A DNA stretch of 41,326 bases. Source: REEB470 sp032117095. Lineage in GTDB: Bacteria; Bacillota; Bacilli; Paenibacillales; YIM-B00363. The notes under the pieces were generated by a model. The model was not told the origin of the DNA, ran no database searches, and was given only the letters and a program-made list of their open reading frames with translations. Of the stretch, positions 16,730 to 24,566 are shown in pieces. How positions within the stretch are numbered: position 1 is the stretch's first letter; the number at the start of each line of letters is the position of its first letter. The DNA lies in assembly GCA_032117095.1 (NCBI GenBank), contig JAULZZ010000120.1, positions 1 through 41,326 of the forward strand, written 5' to 3'. The translations under genes and the position numbers were made by a program.

Positions 16730-18199
16730 ATGCAGGAACACAATAACCAAACGATTCAGCGTGACGTTGCGCTCGATCACGATCTGTCTCGCATACGAGA
16801 TCCCATACTGGATGTCGTCGTCATTGGAGGGGGCCTTGCTGGGCTATCGGCTGCACGGCGCTTGAGGGATCGTGGCGCTTCTGTCGTGATTCTTGAGGCG
16901 CGTAACCGAATTGGTGGTCGTGTTCATTCGGAGCGACTTCCCTCTGGACACACGATCGATTTAGGGCCACAATTCATCGGGGATGCGCAATTTCGCATCT
17001 CATCCCTCGTTGATGAAGTCGGGCTGACACGTATTTCAACAACTCACACAGGGAATACCCTTCATCTTTTGTCATCCGACGCCAAACCACTGCTTTTGCA
17101 TGAAAAAGAAACGCCTCTTTCTTTGCTGGGAAAGTTGGATGCACTTTTGGCGATGTGGAGAATCAATAGGCAACTAAAATCTTTGTGTATAGGGACTGAC
17201 TTTTCCGACCCTGTGTATGGTTATCTCGGTGCCTTGAAATCCAGCCGCATAGAGACGGACATTGCCCGACTCGATGCAATTTCGGCATCCCAGTTTATAA
17301 GGAAGATCACCTTTACGCGGGAAGTTTCATTGTATTTATCCAGCCTATTAGAATCTGAACTCTGCGTTCCATTGGACGAATTATCCGCTTATGAGGTGCT
17401 CAATCAACTTGCGTCGATCGGCGGTATCGAAGGAGAGGCCAACTCTGCTCAATGGTATCTTGCCGAAGGGACTGAACCTTTGGTGCATCATCTCGCAAGT
17501 GGACTCGGTAGCGCACTGATGCTGCATGCTCCTGTCACTAGGATTGAACCGCACAAAGAATGGGTGGAAGCGACGACTCCAAACATGACGTACCGTGCGC
17601 GCAATCTCCTTGTTGCGGTGCCACCGCAACTGTACGGCCAACTGGGTTTGTTGCCTTTGTTCCCAGAAAAAAGACGAAAAGTATTCATGAACTATGTTCC
17701 TGGCTGTGTGTGCAAAACCATCATGGTGTTTGAGCGTCCGTGGTGGCGAGAACTTGGCTTTAGTCGAATTTTTAGCCCAAGTAGCCCTTTCAATTGGGCG
17801 GTTGATGGTTCTCCAAAAAATAGTGAAATAGGAATTCTTATTCTTTTTTCAAGTGCGGGCAATACCCGTCAATTGGGTCAAAAATCAAAAGAAAGCACAC
17901 GTATTTCTGAAGCGATTCACTGGCTCAGCACATGTACCAACCAGACGATTCCTCAACCCCTCACCGTGCGGTCGATTGATTGGAATGCAGAACTGTGGTC
18001 TCTGGGCGGTTATGCTAGCCGTCGAGGAATCGGCGCTTGGCATGCTGTTCCAGCACTCTATGAGCCGATGAAGCGGATCCACTTTGCTGGAACTGAAACC
18101 GCTACCGAGTGGCGCTCATTTATGGAAGGCGCTCTCCAGTCTGCGGAAAGGGCAACCGATGAAATTTTCCGAGAAAGCGAGTCAGAAAACAAGGCCTGA
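16730..18199 (+). CDS. FAD-dependent amine oxidase (monoamine oxidase family)
   Basis: Flavoprotein expected to oxidise an amine with release of aldehyde, ammonia and hydrogen peroxide; the substrate cannot be read from sequence. The 489-residue protein has the dinucleotide motif VVVIGGGLAGLSAARRL (29-45), Glu56 for the ribose, the GG doublet RIGGRVHS (60-67) and the C-terminal FAD segment IHFAGTETATEW (450-461). The ATG at 16730 follows AAAGGA; 55 codons of upstream open frame look non-coding. The MFS gene starts inside its 3' end, so the two are probably co-transcribed. Base composition is more AT-rich than the pur genes, suggesting transfer. Confidence 0.85.
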   Translation: MQEHNNQTIQRDVALDHDLSRIRDPILDVVVIGGGLAGLSAARRLRDRGASVVILEARNRIGGRVHSERLPSGHTIDLGPQFIGDAQFRISSLVDEVGLTRISTTHTGNTLHLLSSDAKPLLLHEKETPLSLLGKLDALLAMWRINRQLKSLCIGTDFSDPVYGYLGALKSSRIETDIARLDAISASQFIRKITFTREVSLYLSSLLESELCVPLDELSAYEVLNQLASIGGIEGEANSAQWYLAEGTEPLVHHLASGLGSALMLHAPVTRIEPHKEWVEATTPNMTYRARNLLVAVPPQLYGQLGLLPLFPEKRRKVFMNYVPGCVCKTIMVFERPWWRELGFSRIFSPSSPFNWAVDGSPKNSEIGILILFSSAGNTRQLGQKSKESTRISEAIHWLSTCTNQTIPQPLTVRSIDWNAELWSLGGYASRRGIGAWHAVPALYEPMKRIHFAGTETATEWRSFMEGALQSAERATDEIFRESESENKA

Positions 18200-19397
18200 A
18201 AGAAATATCACCTTGTTTTTACTCAGTCAAAGTATATCGATGTTCGGTACTTCTCTCGTCCAGTATGCAATCATGTGGTCTATCACACTAGAAACGCAAA
18301 GTGGATGGATGGTCACACTATTCGTATTGGCAGGTTTTTTGCCAACACTATTGCTCTCACCCTTGGCAGGGGTATGGGTAGATCGATATTCACGTAAAAC
18401 ATTAATTTTGTGCGCCGATGCATCCATCGCCTTCTGCACATTACTCATGGCGTTATTGTTTTTTGCGGGCTTTGAAGGATTTGGGATGCTTTTTATCGTT
18501 ACTGCTCTTCGTGCACTGGGCACTGCGGTGCAAACACCGGCGACATTGGCCATTCTTCCCCAGATTGTACCCCAGGAACAATTGACAAAAATAAATGGAA
18601 TCCAGAGTAGCTTACAATCTTTAAACTATTTCCTTGCTCCTGCTTTGAGTGGAGCATTATTGGCGTGGTTGTCCCTTGAGTCGATCTTATTGATTGATGT
18701 TGGCACGGCAATCATCGGCATCGTTGTCTTGGCGTTTTTTGTAAAAGTAAAAAAGCGCAAGAAGACAAAAAAACCTTCAGAAAAGGGGTATTTTGATGAA
18801 CTCCGTGAAGCATTTTCCTTTATTCGCACCCAGCGGGTTCTTTTCTCGTTGTTTTTTTATTTGAGCTTATTGTATTTTTTTGTTGCTGCACCGGTTTTTT
18901 TAACACCGTTGCAAGTGACGCGTTCTTTTGGCCCCGATGTGTGGAGGCTCACCGCGGTGGAGTTGGTATTTTCCACAGGCATGCTACTTGGCGGGGTGTT
19001 CATGGCGAAGTGGGGAGGATTCAAAAATCACGTGCATACGATGATTTTTTCCGTCTTCTTTTTCGGTATATTTATTATTGCGCTTGCGACGACAACCATT
19101 TTTTGGCTTTATTTGCTCTGGATGATGATTGTAGGATTCGCTTTACCACTGTTTAACACCTCAGTGACCGTATTACTTCAAAAAAGAGTGGAAGAAAACA
19201 TGCAAGGACGCATCTTTTCGATCTATACGATGATCAATAGCGGGATGATGCCCTTAGGAATGCTCGTGATGGGGCCGATCGCCGATGTGTGGAAACTTGA
19301 AACCATTCTCCTCATCACTGGCATCATGGTGATCCTCCAATCATTTTTCATGGCAGTCAACAAAAGGTTTATTTTGTTTGGAAAAAATCAATCTTGA
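18159..19397 (+). CDS. MFS transporter, macrolide-efflux-like
   Basis: Membrane exporter of the major facilitator superfamily. The 412-residue protein has about twelve hydrophobic segments and the loop motif LAGVWVDRYSRKT between helices 2 and 3, typical of the MFS_3 or MefA/YfiS-like drug and macrolide efflux group. The central loop is basic (KVKKRKKTKKPSEK). The ATG at 18159 follows GGAAAGGG and lies 41 bp inside the amine oxidase gene, so the pair is an operon. The DNA is clearly more AT-rich than the pur genes. The substrate is unknown; export of a product of the oxidase is only a guess. Confidence 0.85.
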   Translation: MKFSEKASQKTRPERNITLFLLSQSISMFGTSLVQYAIMWSITLETQSGWMVTLFVLAGFLPTLLLSPLAGVWVDRYSRKTLILCADASIAFCTLLMALLFFAGFEGFGMLFIVTALRALGTAVQTPATLAILPQIVPQEQLTKINGIQSSLQSLNYFLAPALSGALLAWLSLESILLIDVGTAIIGIVVLAFFVKVKKRKKTKKPSEKGYFDELREAFSFIRTQRVLFSLFFYLSLLYFFVAAPVFLTPLQVTRSFGPDVWRLTAVELVFSTGMLLGGVFMAKWGGFKNHVHTMIFSVFFFGIFIIALATTTIFWLYLLWMMIVGFALPLFNTSVTVLLQKRVEENMQGRIFSIYTMINSGMMPLGMLVMGPIADVWKLETILLITGIMVILQSFFMAVNKRFILFGKNQS

Positions 19398-19714
19398 AAG
19401 CATTTCGTACGAAACTCTTATCGGAAGCGGTACCACAGAAAGTTTTCTTTTGTGAGAAAGCAAAAAGTGTAACCCATGTGGTGGGAAGCAAAAGTTCACA
19501 ACACACAGACGAATACTAAACACTGATTAAAAACATCTATGCAGAGCGATTTCTTTTACGAGAAAGTACAGTAATTTTTAACCAATAGGATTCCTGTATT
19601 CAAACCGTGTATGATATAAACCGCATTCATGCTGGGCACACCAACGCTAAAAAAGACGATGCCTACATCGCTTGTTTGCTCTGATGCCTTATTTTCGTGT
19701 CCTATCCGAATTGC
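19398..19714. other. Intergenic region between convergent MFS and floA-cluster genes
   Basis: No gene is seen. It holds a TTTCGTACGAAA palindrome near 19409-19420, a worn family 1-like stretch around 19445-19475 (TTTTCTTTTGTGAGAAAGC), and the well-preserved family 1 copy C. No strong intrinsic terminator with a T-tract was found for either converging transcript. Confidence 0.5.
19513..19617 (-). repeat. Family 1 repeat, copy C
   Basis: A 105 bp element in reverse orientation to copy B. Left end ATACTAAACACTGATT, right end CCGTGTATGATAT (worn). Internal blocks AACATCTATGCAGAGCG, TTTCTTTTACGAGAAAG and TTTTTAACCAATAGGATTCC are the family consensus and nearly identical to copies D and E. Confidence 0.8.
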
Positions 19715-20155
19715 TTACTTGGGTATTCGTCCATTGTACGGTCGGTACGCACGCGGGGGACCCAAAATTTGGGCCCATACGATACCTTGCACCGCCTCCC
19801 TTTTTGTGATCCGTATCGCACCGTGTGCACGCTTCGAAGCAGTTGTCCCCATACCGTGCTGGGAGGACGAAAGGGGACGGGGTGATATGATTGGCACTGG
19901 TTGCGCATTTGTTGTTGGCTGTGCCGATGGTACGGTTGGTGATGCACGCACTGTTGTTTGGGTATTGCCCACAGGCGCTGACGATACGCCACGTCCTGTG
20001 GAAGGGATTGGTATCTTGTCTTGTGGAAGGGGGTCCTTGGATTTCCGATGTAACATCCTCCATAGCAGTGCGACCACGACCACCAAAACGTACACGACGT
20101 TAGCGTCCAGTAAGTCGTCAAGGGCAATCATGCTCAACAGCGTGTGTACATCCAT
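19715..20155 (-). CDS. Unknown membrane-anchored protein of the nfeD-floA cluster
   Basis: The 146-residue product has one hydrophobic segment (VVYVLVVVVALLW, about residues 20-32) followed by a basic stretch, a long proline, serine and threonine-rich low-complexity linker, and a compact C-terminal motif VWAQILGPPRAYRPY. The ATG at 20155 is eight bases after the floA stop, suggesting co-transcription. In B. subtilis a third small gene (yqfB) follows floA, but I see no clear similarity to it. A role in membrane microdomains with FloA is inferred from position only. Confidence 0.65.
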   Translation of the reverse strand: MDVHTLLSMIALDDLLDANVVYVLVVVVALLWRMLHRKSKDPLPQDKIPIPSTGRGVSSAPVGNTQTTVRASPTVPSAQPTTNAQPVPIISPRPLSSSQHGMGTTASKRAHGAIRITKREAVQGIVWAQILGPPRAYRPYNGRIPK

Positions 20156-20162
20156 CACACGC

Positions 20163-21143
20163 TCACCGCTCTTTCCGCTCGTTGGGTGGAATGTCCGTGC
20201 TAAATGACTGGCGCATTTGGGTGTCGGCATCGATGTTTTTGAGGTTCATGTAGTCCATGACCCCTATTTTTCCGTTGCGTAACGCATCTGCCATCGCCAA
20301 GGGTACTTGGGACTCTGCTTCGACGACTTTTGCGCGCATTTCTTCCACACGGGCTTTCATCTCTTGCTCATGGGCAACAGCCATCGCTCGACGTTCTTCG
20401 GCACGCGCCTGGGAAATGAGCTTGTCTGCTTCGGCTTGTTCCGTCTGCAAATGCGCACCGATATTTTTGCCTACGTCGACATCCGCAATGTCGATCGACA
20501 GGATTTCGAATGCGGTTCCCGCATCAAGCCCCTTGCTCAACACCGTACGTGAAATCATGTCCGGATTTTCCAATACGTCTTTGTGCGAGGGAGACGATCC
20601 GACCGTCGTCACGATGCCTTCCCCAACACGCGCCATGATCGTCTCTTCTCCTGCGCCCCCGACAAGACGGTCAATGTTCGCCCGCACAGTGACGCGCGCT
20701 TTCACTTTGACTTCGATGCCGTCTTTGGCGACTGCGGACACGAGTGGCGTCTCGATGACTTTGGGATTTACGCTCATTTGTACGGCTTGTAACACGTCCC
20801 GCCCCGCCAAATCGATCGCCACTGCCCGTGCAAAAGGCAATGTAATTTGTGCACGCTCGGCTGCGATCAACGCATTGACGACGCGGTCGACGTTCCCTCC
20901 AGCAATATAGTGTGCTTCCAGCTGATTGACGTGCAAGCCCAATCCGGCTTTCGTCGCCTTGATCATCGGGTTGACGATGCGACTCGGTACGACACGGCGC
21001 AAACGCATGGCGACTAAGGTGATGATCCCGATGCGCACGCCTGAGGCGAGCGCCGAAATCCACAACATAAAAGGAAAAAAGTTCAAAAATACGATCAACC
21101 CAATGACGACAACGACGATGATTAATACTTCAAAGATTCCCAT
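20163..21143 (-). CDS. floA: Flotillin-like protein FloA
   Basis: Scaffold protein of functional membrane microdomains. The 326-residue protein has an N-terminal hydrophobic hairpin (residues 3-28), an SPFH-like domain and a C-terminal region rich in Ala, Glu, Arg and Lys (AEADKLISQARAEERRAM, AHEQEMKARVEEMRAK) expected to form a coiled coil. Signatures include PSRIVNPMIKATKAGL and LDAGTAFEILSIDIADVDVG. The ATG at 21143 follows GAGGGTGAAAA. It is downstream of nfeD, the usual partner gene. Confidence 0.95.
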   Translation of the reverse strand: MGIFEVLIIVVVVIGLIVFLNFFPFMLWISALASGVRIGIITLVAMRLRRVVPSRIVNPMIKATKAGLGLHVNQLEAHYIAGGNVDRVVNALIAAERAQITLPFARAVAIDLAGRDVLQAVQMSVNPKVIETPLVSAVAKDGIEVKVKARVTVRANIDRLVGGAGEETIMARVGEGIVTTVGSSPSHKDVLENPDMISRTVLSKGLDAGTAFEILSIDIADVDVGKNIGAHLQTEQAEADKLISQARAEERRAMAVAHEQEMKARVEEMRAKVVEAESQVPLAMADALRNGKIGVMDYMNLKNIDADTQMRQSFSTDIPPNERKER

Positions 21144-21242
21144 TTTTCACCCTCACCCTTCTCACATTGGTTTGAAGAGACGTGCATACGTACCTTTCAT
21201 CTCTTCTCACGTGTAAAAAACAGACAGCACAAGCCACTTCGC

Positions 21243-21728
21243 TTAGCTCGCCGTCTCTTGTTGTTTGACGATAAGGCGCACGCCCTCGTTGTCTAATACG
21301 ACAACCGTTGTTTTCTCAGGGATAAATTCCCCCCTCGTCACCACATCCAACCGCTGCCCCGCAATGTCGATCACACCCGCTGGACGCAATGCCGTCAATG
21401 TCATGCCAGTATGTCCAATCCACTGTTGTTGGGAAAGTGGGGCAACGTACCCGTCCGTGCGCCGTATTTCATCGCGCAAAATCCATTTTTTCCAAAATCC
21501 AAGTCGCCAACTCAAATACGTAAACAGCACACCAAGGACGAGCAAACCACCGACCGTGCCCACAATAATCCACGTCACCATCTGCGGATCTTGTTGCATC
21601 ATCGCCAGTTTCGTCACGCCAGCAATGATCGCCAACACCCCCGCAATGCCCAAGATGCCAAAACTCGGTACAAACAGCTCGAGCACCAACAAGCCAAGCC
21701 CAATGACCAGCCAAATGAGCACGGACAT
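21243..21728 (-). CDS. NfeD-like membrane protein (short form)
   Basis: Partner of flotillin-type proteins. The 161-residue protein has three hydrophobic helices (about 4-24, 26-42 and 52-72) and a C-terminal OB-fold-like domain with GHTGMTLTALRPAG and GQRLDVVTRGEFIPEKTTV, the NfeD hallmark. It lacks the N-terminal ClpP-like protease domain of long NfeD proteins such as YqeZ. The ATG at 21728 follows GGGGGG; an upstream GTG/ATG extension was rejected. A TATAAT (21776-21771) upstream is a candidate -10 box. Confidence 0.9.
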   Translation of the reverse strand: MSVLIWLVIGLGLLVLELFVPSFGILGIAGVLAIIAGVTKLAMMQQDPQMVTWIIVGTVGGLLVLGVLFTYLSWRLGFWKKWILRDEIRRTDGYVAPLSQQQWIGHTGMTLTALRPAGVIDIAGQRLDVVTRGEFIPEKTTVVVLDNEGVRLIVKQQETAS

Positions 21729-21987
21729 GTCTATCCCCCCCCTTATAGGACGCAACGCCATTTTCTCTTCATTATATCATAATCATGCCAAACGAACGCA
21801 TGCGTATGAAAAGTTATTCCCGTACGGCTCACCCCATCGTGCCCATGGCGGTCACGCAGAAATCTTCTCTACAAAAAGAAATCCTTTTCGTATCGGCGTA
21901 CTTCGACAAAATCTACGGTATCCTAGGATTGTTCGCTTTCCCCAGAGGGAACAGAGACACTTTCTCTATTGCGCACGTCAAATTTTA

Positions 21988-22016
21988 TTGACAAAAATTC
22001 ATGATGCTTATACTAT
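21988..22016 (+). promoter_or_regulatory. Sigma-A promoter of prepilin gene 1
   Basis: A perfect TTGACA (21988-21993), a 17-bp spacer and TACTAT (22011-22016). Predicted transcription starts near 22023, leaving a leader of about 140 nt. The preceding 200 bp contain no gene. Confidence 0.75.
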
Positions 22017-22162
22017 AAAGATACAAAGTTTGTTATCCCCCTTTGTGCTTTGGACGTGCCCGATCCCCCTTGTCATCCGCCTGCCATGCTGGGGGTGGCA
22101 TCCTGCGAAAGGAGTGCGTCTCGTCATCCCAAACAACAACATCCTAAGGAGGTCTCTGCCCC

Positions 22163-22729
22163 ATGTGTACCCCTCGTCTGTGTGCGTCCAAAAATGCGGC
22201 TTTGCGAAAAGAACAACGCGGAATGACGATTTTTGAACTGATCGGTGTGCTGTTCATCTTGGGCGTTATTGCTGCTATTGCGATTCCAGCAGTGGCTGGC
22301 GTCATCAGTAAGTCAAAAGAAGACACAGATCAACAGACCATCCAAAACGTCGGGAGATCCTTTGCATTATGGATGGATCAACGCGATGCCGACGGCGATT
22401 GTAAGCTAGATTTAGCCAGTAATGGACAAAGTAATGTCGTCAGTGTCGGAGATGGCGTCAGCGCATGGACGGATCCTAATAAATGTGCCGTACGCACGGA
22501 TACTGGTTTGCCTTCCCTCAATAACGGGGGGTACAATCCCGATGTAGATACGAAATTCAAACCTCATATGGCCGTCATAAAAACATCGGAGATGGTGACA
22601 ATCGGGTTATTAAAAGAACAGCCCAAATCATTGTCCCAAGATAAAAATTATGGTAACGTGTATCTGAAATATAAAATTGCTTCCCCCAATTCGGGCTATT
22701 GGATGTTACACCATATTGCAACGGAATAA
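22163..22729 (+). CDS. Type IV prepilin-like protein 1
   Basis: A 188-residue protein with a class III signal: basic leader ending KEQRG (Gly20), then MTIFELIGVLFILGVIAAIAI with Glu at +5, a classical prepilin peptidase site and pilin helix. The mature domain has DADGDCKLDL (near residue 72), an acidic loop like a calcium site, then PSLNNGGYNP and a C-terminal YWMLHHI. Two cysteines (DGDC and KCAV) could form a disulfide. AAGGAGG lies eight bases before the ATG. Homologous to the two following genes but more diverged. No assembly ATPase or peptidase gene is nearby. Confidence 0.85.
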   Translation: MCTPRLCASKNAALRKEQRGMTIFELIGVLFILGVIAAIAIPAVAGVISKSKEDTDQQTIQNVGRSFALWMDQRDADGDCKLDLASNGQSNVVSVGDGVSAWTDPNKCAVRTDTGLPSLNNGGYNPDVDTKFKPHMAVIKTSEMVTIGLLKEQPKSLSQDKNYGNVYLKYKIASPNSGYWMLHHIATE

Positions 22730-22743
22730 ACCCTTTTCGCCAC

Positions 22744-22785
22744 AACACCCCTTGCGTAGCGTATGCCGACACGAGGGGTGTTTTT
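22744..22785 (+). terminator. Intrinsic terminator after prepilin gene 1
   Basis: AACACCCCT (22744-22752) pairs with AGGGGTGTT (22774-22782), and the 3' arm runs into TTTTT. It starts 14 bp after the prepilin 1 stop codon. A duplicate lacking the T-tract is found at 23944-23994. Confidence 0.75.
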
Positions 22786-23086
22786 GTGTATGGGCAGGCG
22801 TGGGGTAACGAACTGCCTTTGCGCCCCCTCTTCACCAAACCTCCCTTTGCAAAAATCCTGAAGATGAAACTCCCCCGTATCTTCATAAACGGATGACCAT
22901 GGAATACTGTTCTCGGGAATTGCCAGCATATTCGTGGCGAGCTGATAATCCAAGGGATTAAATTGCACAAGGTGGTTTGCATGCGAAACCACGTGTGACG
23001 AAATTTGTTCACTTAAAATATGTATTTTATTGCAAAAAATGATAGAAAAAAAATCAAAAAACCATTTTTACGCGAGTGAATTTCAA
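22786..23086. other. Non-coding block duplicated upstream of prepilins 2 and 3
   Basis: About 275 bp from 22811 that recur at 24119-24396 with scattered single-base changes and small indels. It ends in an A-rich stretch (AAAAAAAATCAAAAAACC) just before the -35 box, which could act as an UP element. I see no gene here; the open minus-strand frame is discussed among the rejected items. Confidence 0.6.
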
Positions 23087-23115
23087 TTGACGGAAATCTG
23101 AAATTTCTATATTAT
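23087..23115 (+). promoter_or_regulatory. Sigma-A promoter of prepilin gene 2
   Basis: TTGACG (23087-23092), 17-bp spacer, TATTAT (23110-23115), followed by AAAGATGCAA. The same arrangement and flanks occur before prepilin gene 3, and the post -10 sequence resembles that of gene 1. Confidence 0.75.
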
Positions 23116-23167
23116 AAAGATGCAATTTATATGTGTGAGTGGCGTTTTTGATACAACCACCCCCCTA

Positions 23168-23235
23168 TTTTTGAATCCCTCGTACGCTGACATGGCGCAT
23201 CTCATCGCATGAGGAAAGTACGACGCATTCAAAAA
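23168..23235 (+). promoter_or_regulatory. 5' UTR hairpin before prepilin gene 2 ribosome binding site
   Basis: TTTTTGAAT (23168-23176) pairs with ATTCAAAAA (23227-23235), CGTAC (23181-23185) with GTACG (23218-23222), and inside CTCAT with ATGAG. The stem ends two bases before GAAGGAGG. In gene 3 the same pairs are kept with G-U wobbles (TTTTTGGAT with ATTCAAAAA, CGTGC with GTACG), which favours a real RNA structure. Confidence 0.55.
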
Positions 23236-23254
23236 CCGAAGGAGGCATCTACCC

Positions 23255-23836
23255 ATGCATGATGCGAATCTAGGGTCAAAAAATGGTTTCCTGCTAAAAG
23301 AGCAAAGAGGACTGACGATTTTTGAACTGTTGGGTGTGCTCATCATTTTGGGGATTATTTCGACCATTATCATTCCTACCGTCGTAGGCGTGGTGGATAA
23401 GTCCGAACAAGATGCGGATACGAAAACGATTGAAAACGTCGGGAGAATCTTTGCAATATGGGCAAATCAACGCGACGCAAATGGGGATTGTATGCTGGAT
23501 CTCGCCAGCGACGGCACGAGTAATATGAAACATGTGGGATCTGAAGTCACCGGTTGGAGTGGGAGCGGTGATTGTGCTTGGCGCTCTGATACTATGCCTT
23601 CTTTGGATAACGGAGGGTTTAATCCAGCTCCTAGTAAGAATTTCAAAGGCTGGGAGACTGGGAATTGGATGATGGTCATAGATCCAGACTTAATGGTAAA
23701 ACTTGGTTTATTAAATCAAAAGCCTATTCCGCTAGCCCGCAACGGGCAATACGGTTTAGTTATGCTAAAATATCGTAAATACACCCCTAATAGCGATTTA
23801 GGATATTGGCAATTGCACCATATCGTACAGCTTTGA
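23255..23836 (+). CDS. Type IV prepilin-like protein 2
   Basis: A 193-residue protein. The leader ends KEQRG (Gly19) and is followed by LTIFELLGVLIILGIISTII with Glu at +5. DANGDCMLDL forms the acidic loop, then PSLDNGGFNP, and YWQLHHI near the C-terminus. Cysteines at DGDC and DCAW match those of protein 1. GAAGGAGG precedes the ATG by nine bases. The first 70 or so codons are almost identical to gene 3 in DNA while the rest differs strongly. Expected location: inner membrane, then assembled into a pilus or pseudopilus after cleavage. Confidence 0.87.
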   Translation: MHDANLGSKNGFLLKEQRGLTIFELLGVLIILGIISTIIIPTVVGVVDKSEQDADTKTIENVGRIFAIWANQRDANGDCMLDLASDGTSNMKHVGSEVTGWSGSGDCAWRSDTMPSLDNGGFNPAPSKNFKGWETGNWMMVIDPDLMVKLGLLNQKPIPLARNGQYGLVMLKYRKYTPNSDLGYWQLHHIVQL

Positions 23837-23843
23837 TAAGCAA

Positions 23844-23890
23844 AACCCCCCTCCTTCTCAGCACACGCTGAAACGAGGGGGGTTGTTTTA
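23844..23890 (+). terminator. Terminator after prepilin gene 2
   Basis: AACCCCCCTC pairs with GAGGGGGGTT, with an inner TCAGC-ACAC-GCTGA stem, followed by GTTTTATT. It is the duplicate of the groEL/prepilin 3 terminator at 25153-25198. Confidence 0.75.
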
Positions 23891-23940
23891 TTACATCATG
23901 CCGTCCATGTCCATGCCACCCGACGATGCCTTCTTCTACT
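23891..23940 (-). pseudogene. Fossil of the groEL 3' end
   Basis: On the minus strand the bases read GGMDMDGMM then stop, matching the groEL tail at 25212-25242 almost base for base. They join abruptly to ACGATGCCTTCTTCTACT, identical to 25621-25638 inside groEL. So a groEL 3' fragment was copied here and then lost roughly 380 bp between two CCACCC-containing sites. Confidence 0.85.
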
Positions 23941-23943
23941 TCT

Positions 23944-23994
23944 CACCACAACACCCCTTGCGCAACGTATGCCGACACGAGGGGTGTTGTGGTG
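23944..23994 (+). other. Long perfect palindrome, duplicated terminator stem
   Basis: CACCACAACACCCCT (23944-23958) and AGGGGTGTTGTGGTG (23980-23994) form a perfect 15-bp stem around 21 bases. It is the duplicate of the prepilin 1 terminator, but with TTTTT changed so that the arms pair further. It no longer follows a gene directly. Confidence 0.7.
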
Positions 23995-24013
23995 TATGGG
24001 CGCGGGGGTACCG

Positions 24014-24117
24014 ATACTAAACACGGATTAAAAAACATCTATGCAGAGGGCTGCATTTTACGGGGAAAAAGGGGGTTTTAACCAATAGGATTCCTGTATT
24101 CAAACAGTGTTTCATAT
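24014..24117 (-). repeat. Family 1 repeat, copy D, with a paralogous empty site
   Basis: A 104 bp element: left end ATACTAAACACGG, right end CAGTGTTTCATAT, internal AACATCTATGCAGAGGGC and TTTTAACCAATAGGATTCC. It interrupts the duplicated block: the upstream copy reads GGGGTAACGAACTGCC at about 22802-22817 without an insert, here GGGGGTACCG, the element, then GAACTGCC. Confidence 0.85.
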
Positions 24118-24396
24118 GAACTGCCTTTGCGCCCCCTCTTCACCAAACCTCCTTTTGCAAAAATCCTGAAGATGAAATTCCCCCGTATTTCCATAAACCG
24201 ATGATCGTGGAATACTGTTCTCGGGAATTGCCAGCGTATTCGTAGCGAGCCGATAATCCAAGGGATTCAGTTGCACAGGCTGGTTTGCATGCGAAACCCC
24301 GTATCACGAAATTTGTTCACTTAAAATATGTATTTTGTTGCAAAAAAATGATGCAGAAAAAATCAAAAAAACCATTTTTACGCGAGTGAATTTCGA

Positions 24397-24425
24397 TTGA
24401 CGGAAATCTGGATTTTCTATATTAT
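24397..24425 (+). promoter_or_regulatory. Sigma-A promoter of prepilin gene 3
   Basis: TTGACG (24397-24402), 17-bp spacer, TATTAT (24420-24425), a near-exact duplicate of the gene 2 promoter, with the same A-rich stretch upstream. Confidence 0.75.
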
Positions 24426-24478
24426 AAAGATGCAATTGATATGTGTGAGTGGCATTTTTTGATGCAACCACCCCCCTA

Positions 24479-24546
24479 TTTTTGGATCCTTCGTGCGCTG
24501 ACATGGCGCATCTCATCGCCTGAGGAAAGTACGCCGCATTCAAAAA
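24479..24546 (+). promoter_or_regulatory. 5' UTR hairpin before prepilin gene 3
   Basis: Counterpart of 23168-23235. TTTTTGGAT (24479-24487) faces ATTCAAAAA (24538-24546) and CGTGC (24492-24496) faces GTACG (24529-24533), each keeping pairing through one G-U wobble. GAAGGAGG follows within a few bases. Confidence 0.5.
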
Positions 24547-24566
24547 ACCGAAGGAGGCATCCACCC

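Larger units (their letters stand above)
22737..23940 (+). repeat. Tandem duplication, upstream copy
   Basis: This block and 23943-25638 align from the hairpin after prepilin 1, through about 275 bp of non-coding sequence, the promoter, 5' UTR and N-terminal coding part of the prepilin gene, to the terminator and the tail of groEL. The upstream copy ends in a groEL fossil. Identity is high over the first two thirds and falls in the C-terminal coding parts. Confidence 0.8.

Noticed and set aside
19409..19480. Possible further, heavily worn family 1 copy downstream of the MFS gene (TACGAAAC ... TTTTCTTTTGTGAGAAAGC ... GTGTAACC).
   Set aside because: Only scattered blocks match and the right end is missing; too weak to list as an element.
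22696..22992. A minus-strand frame of about 98 codons in the duplicated non-coding block; its counterpart upstream of prepilin 3 is also open for about 60 codons.
   Set aside because: No ribosome binding site, the start is not conserved between copies, and differences between the copies fall about equally on all three codon positions. It may be a relic of a gene, but coding is not supported.
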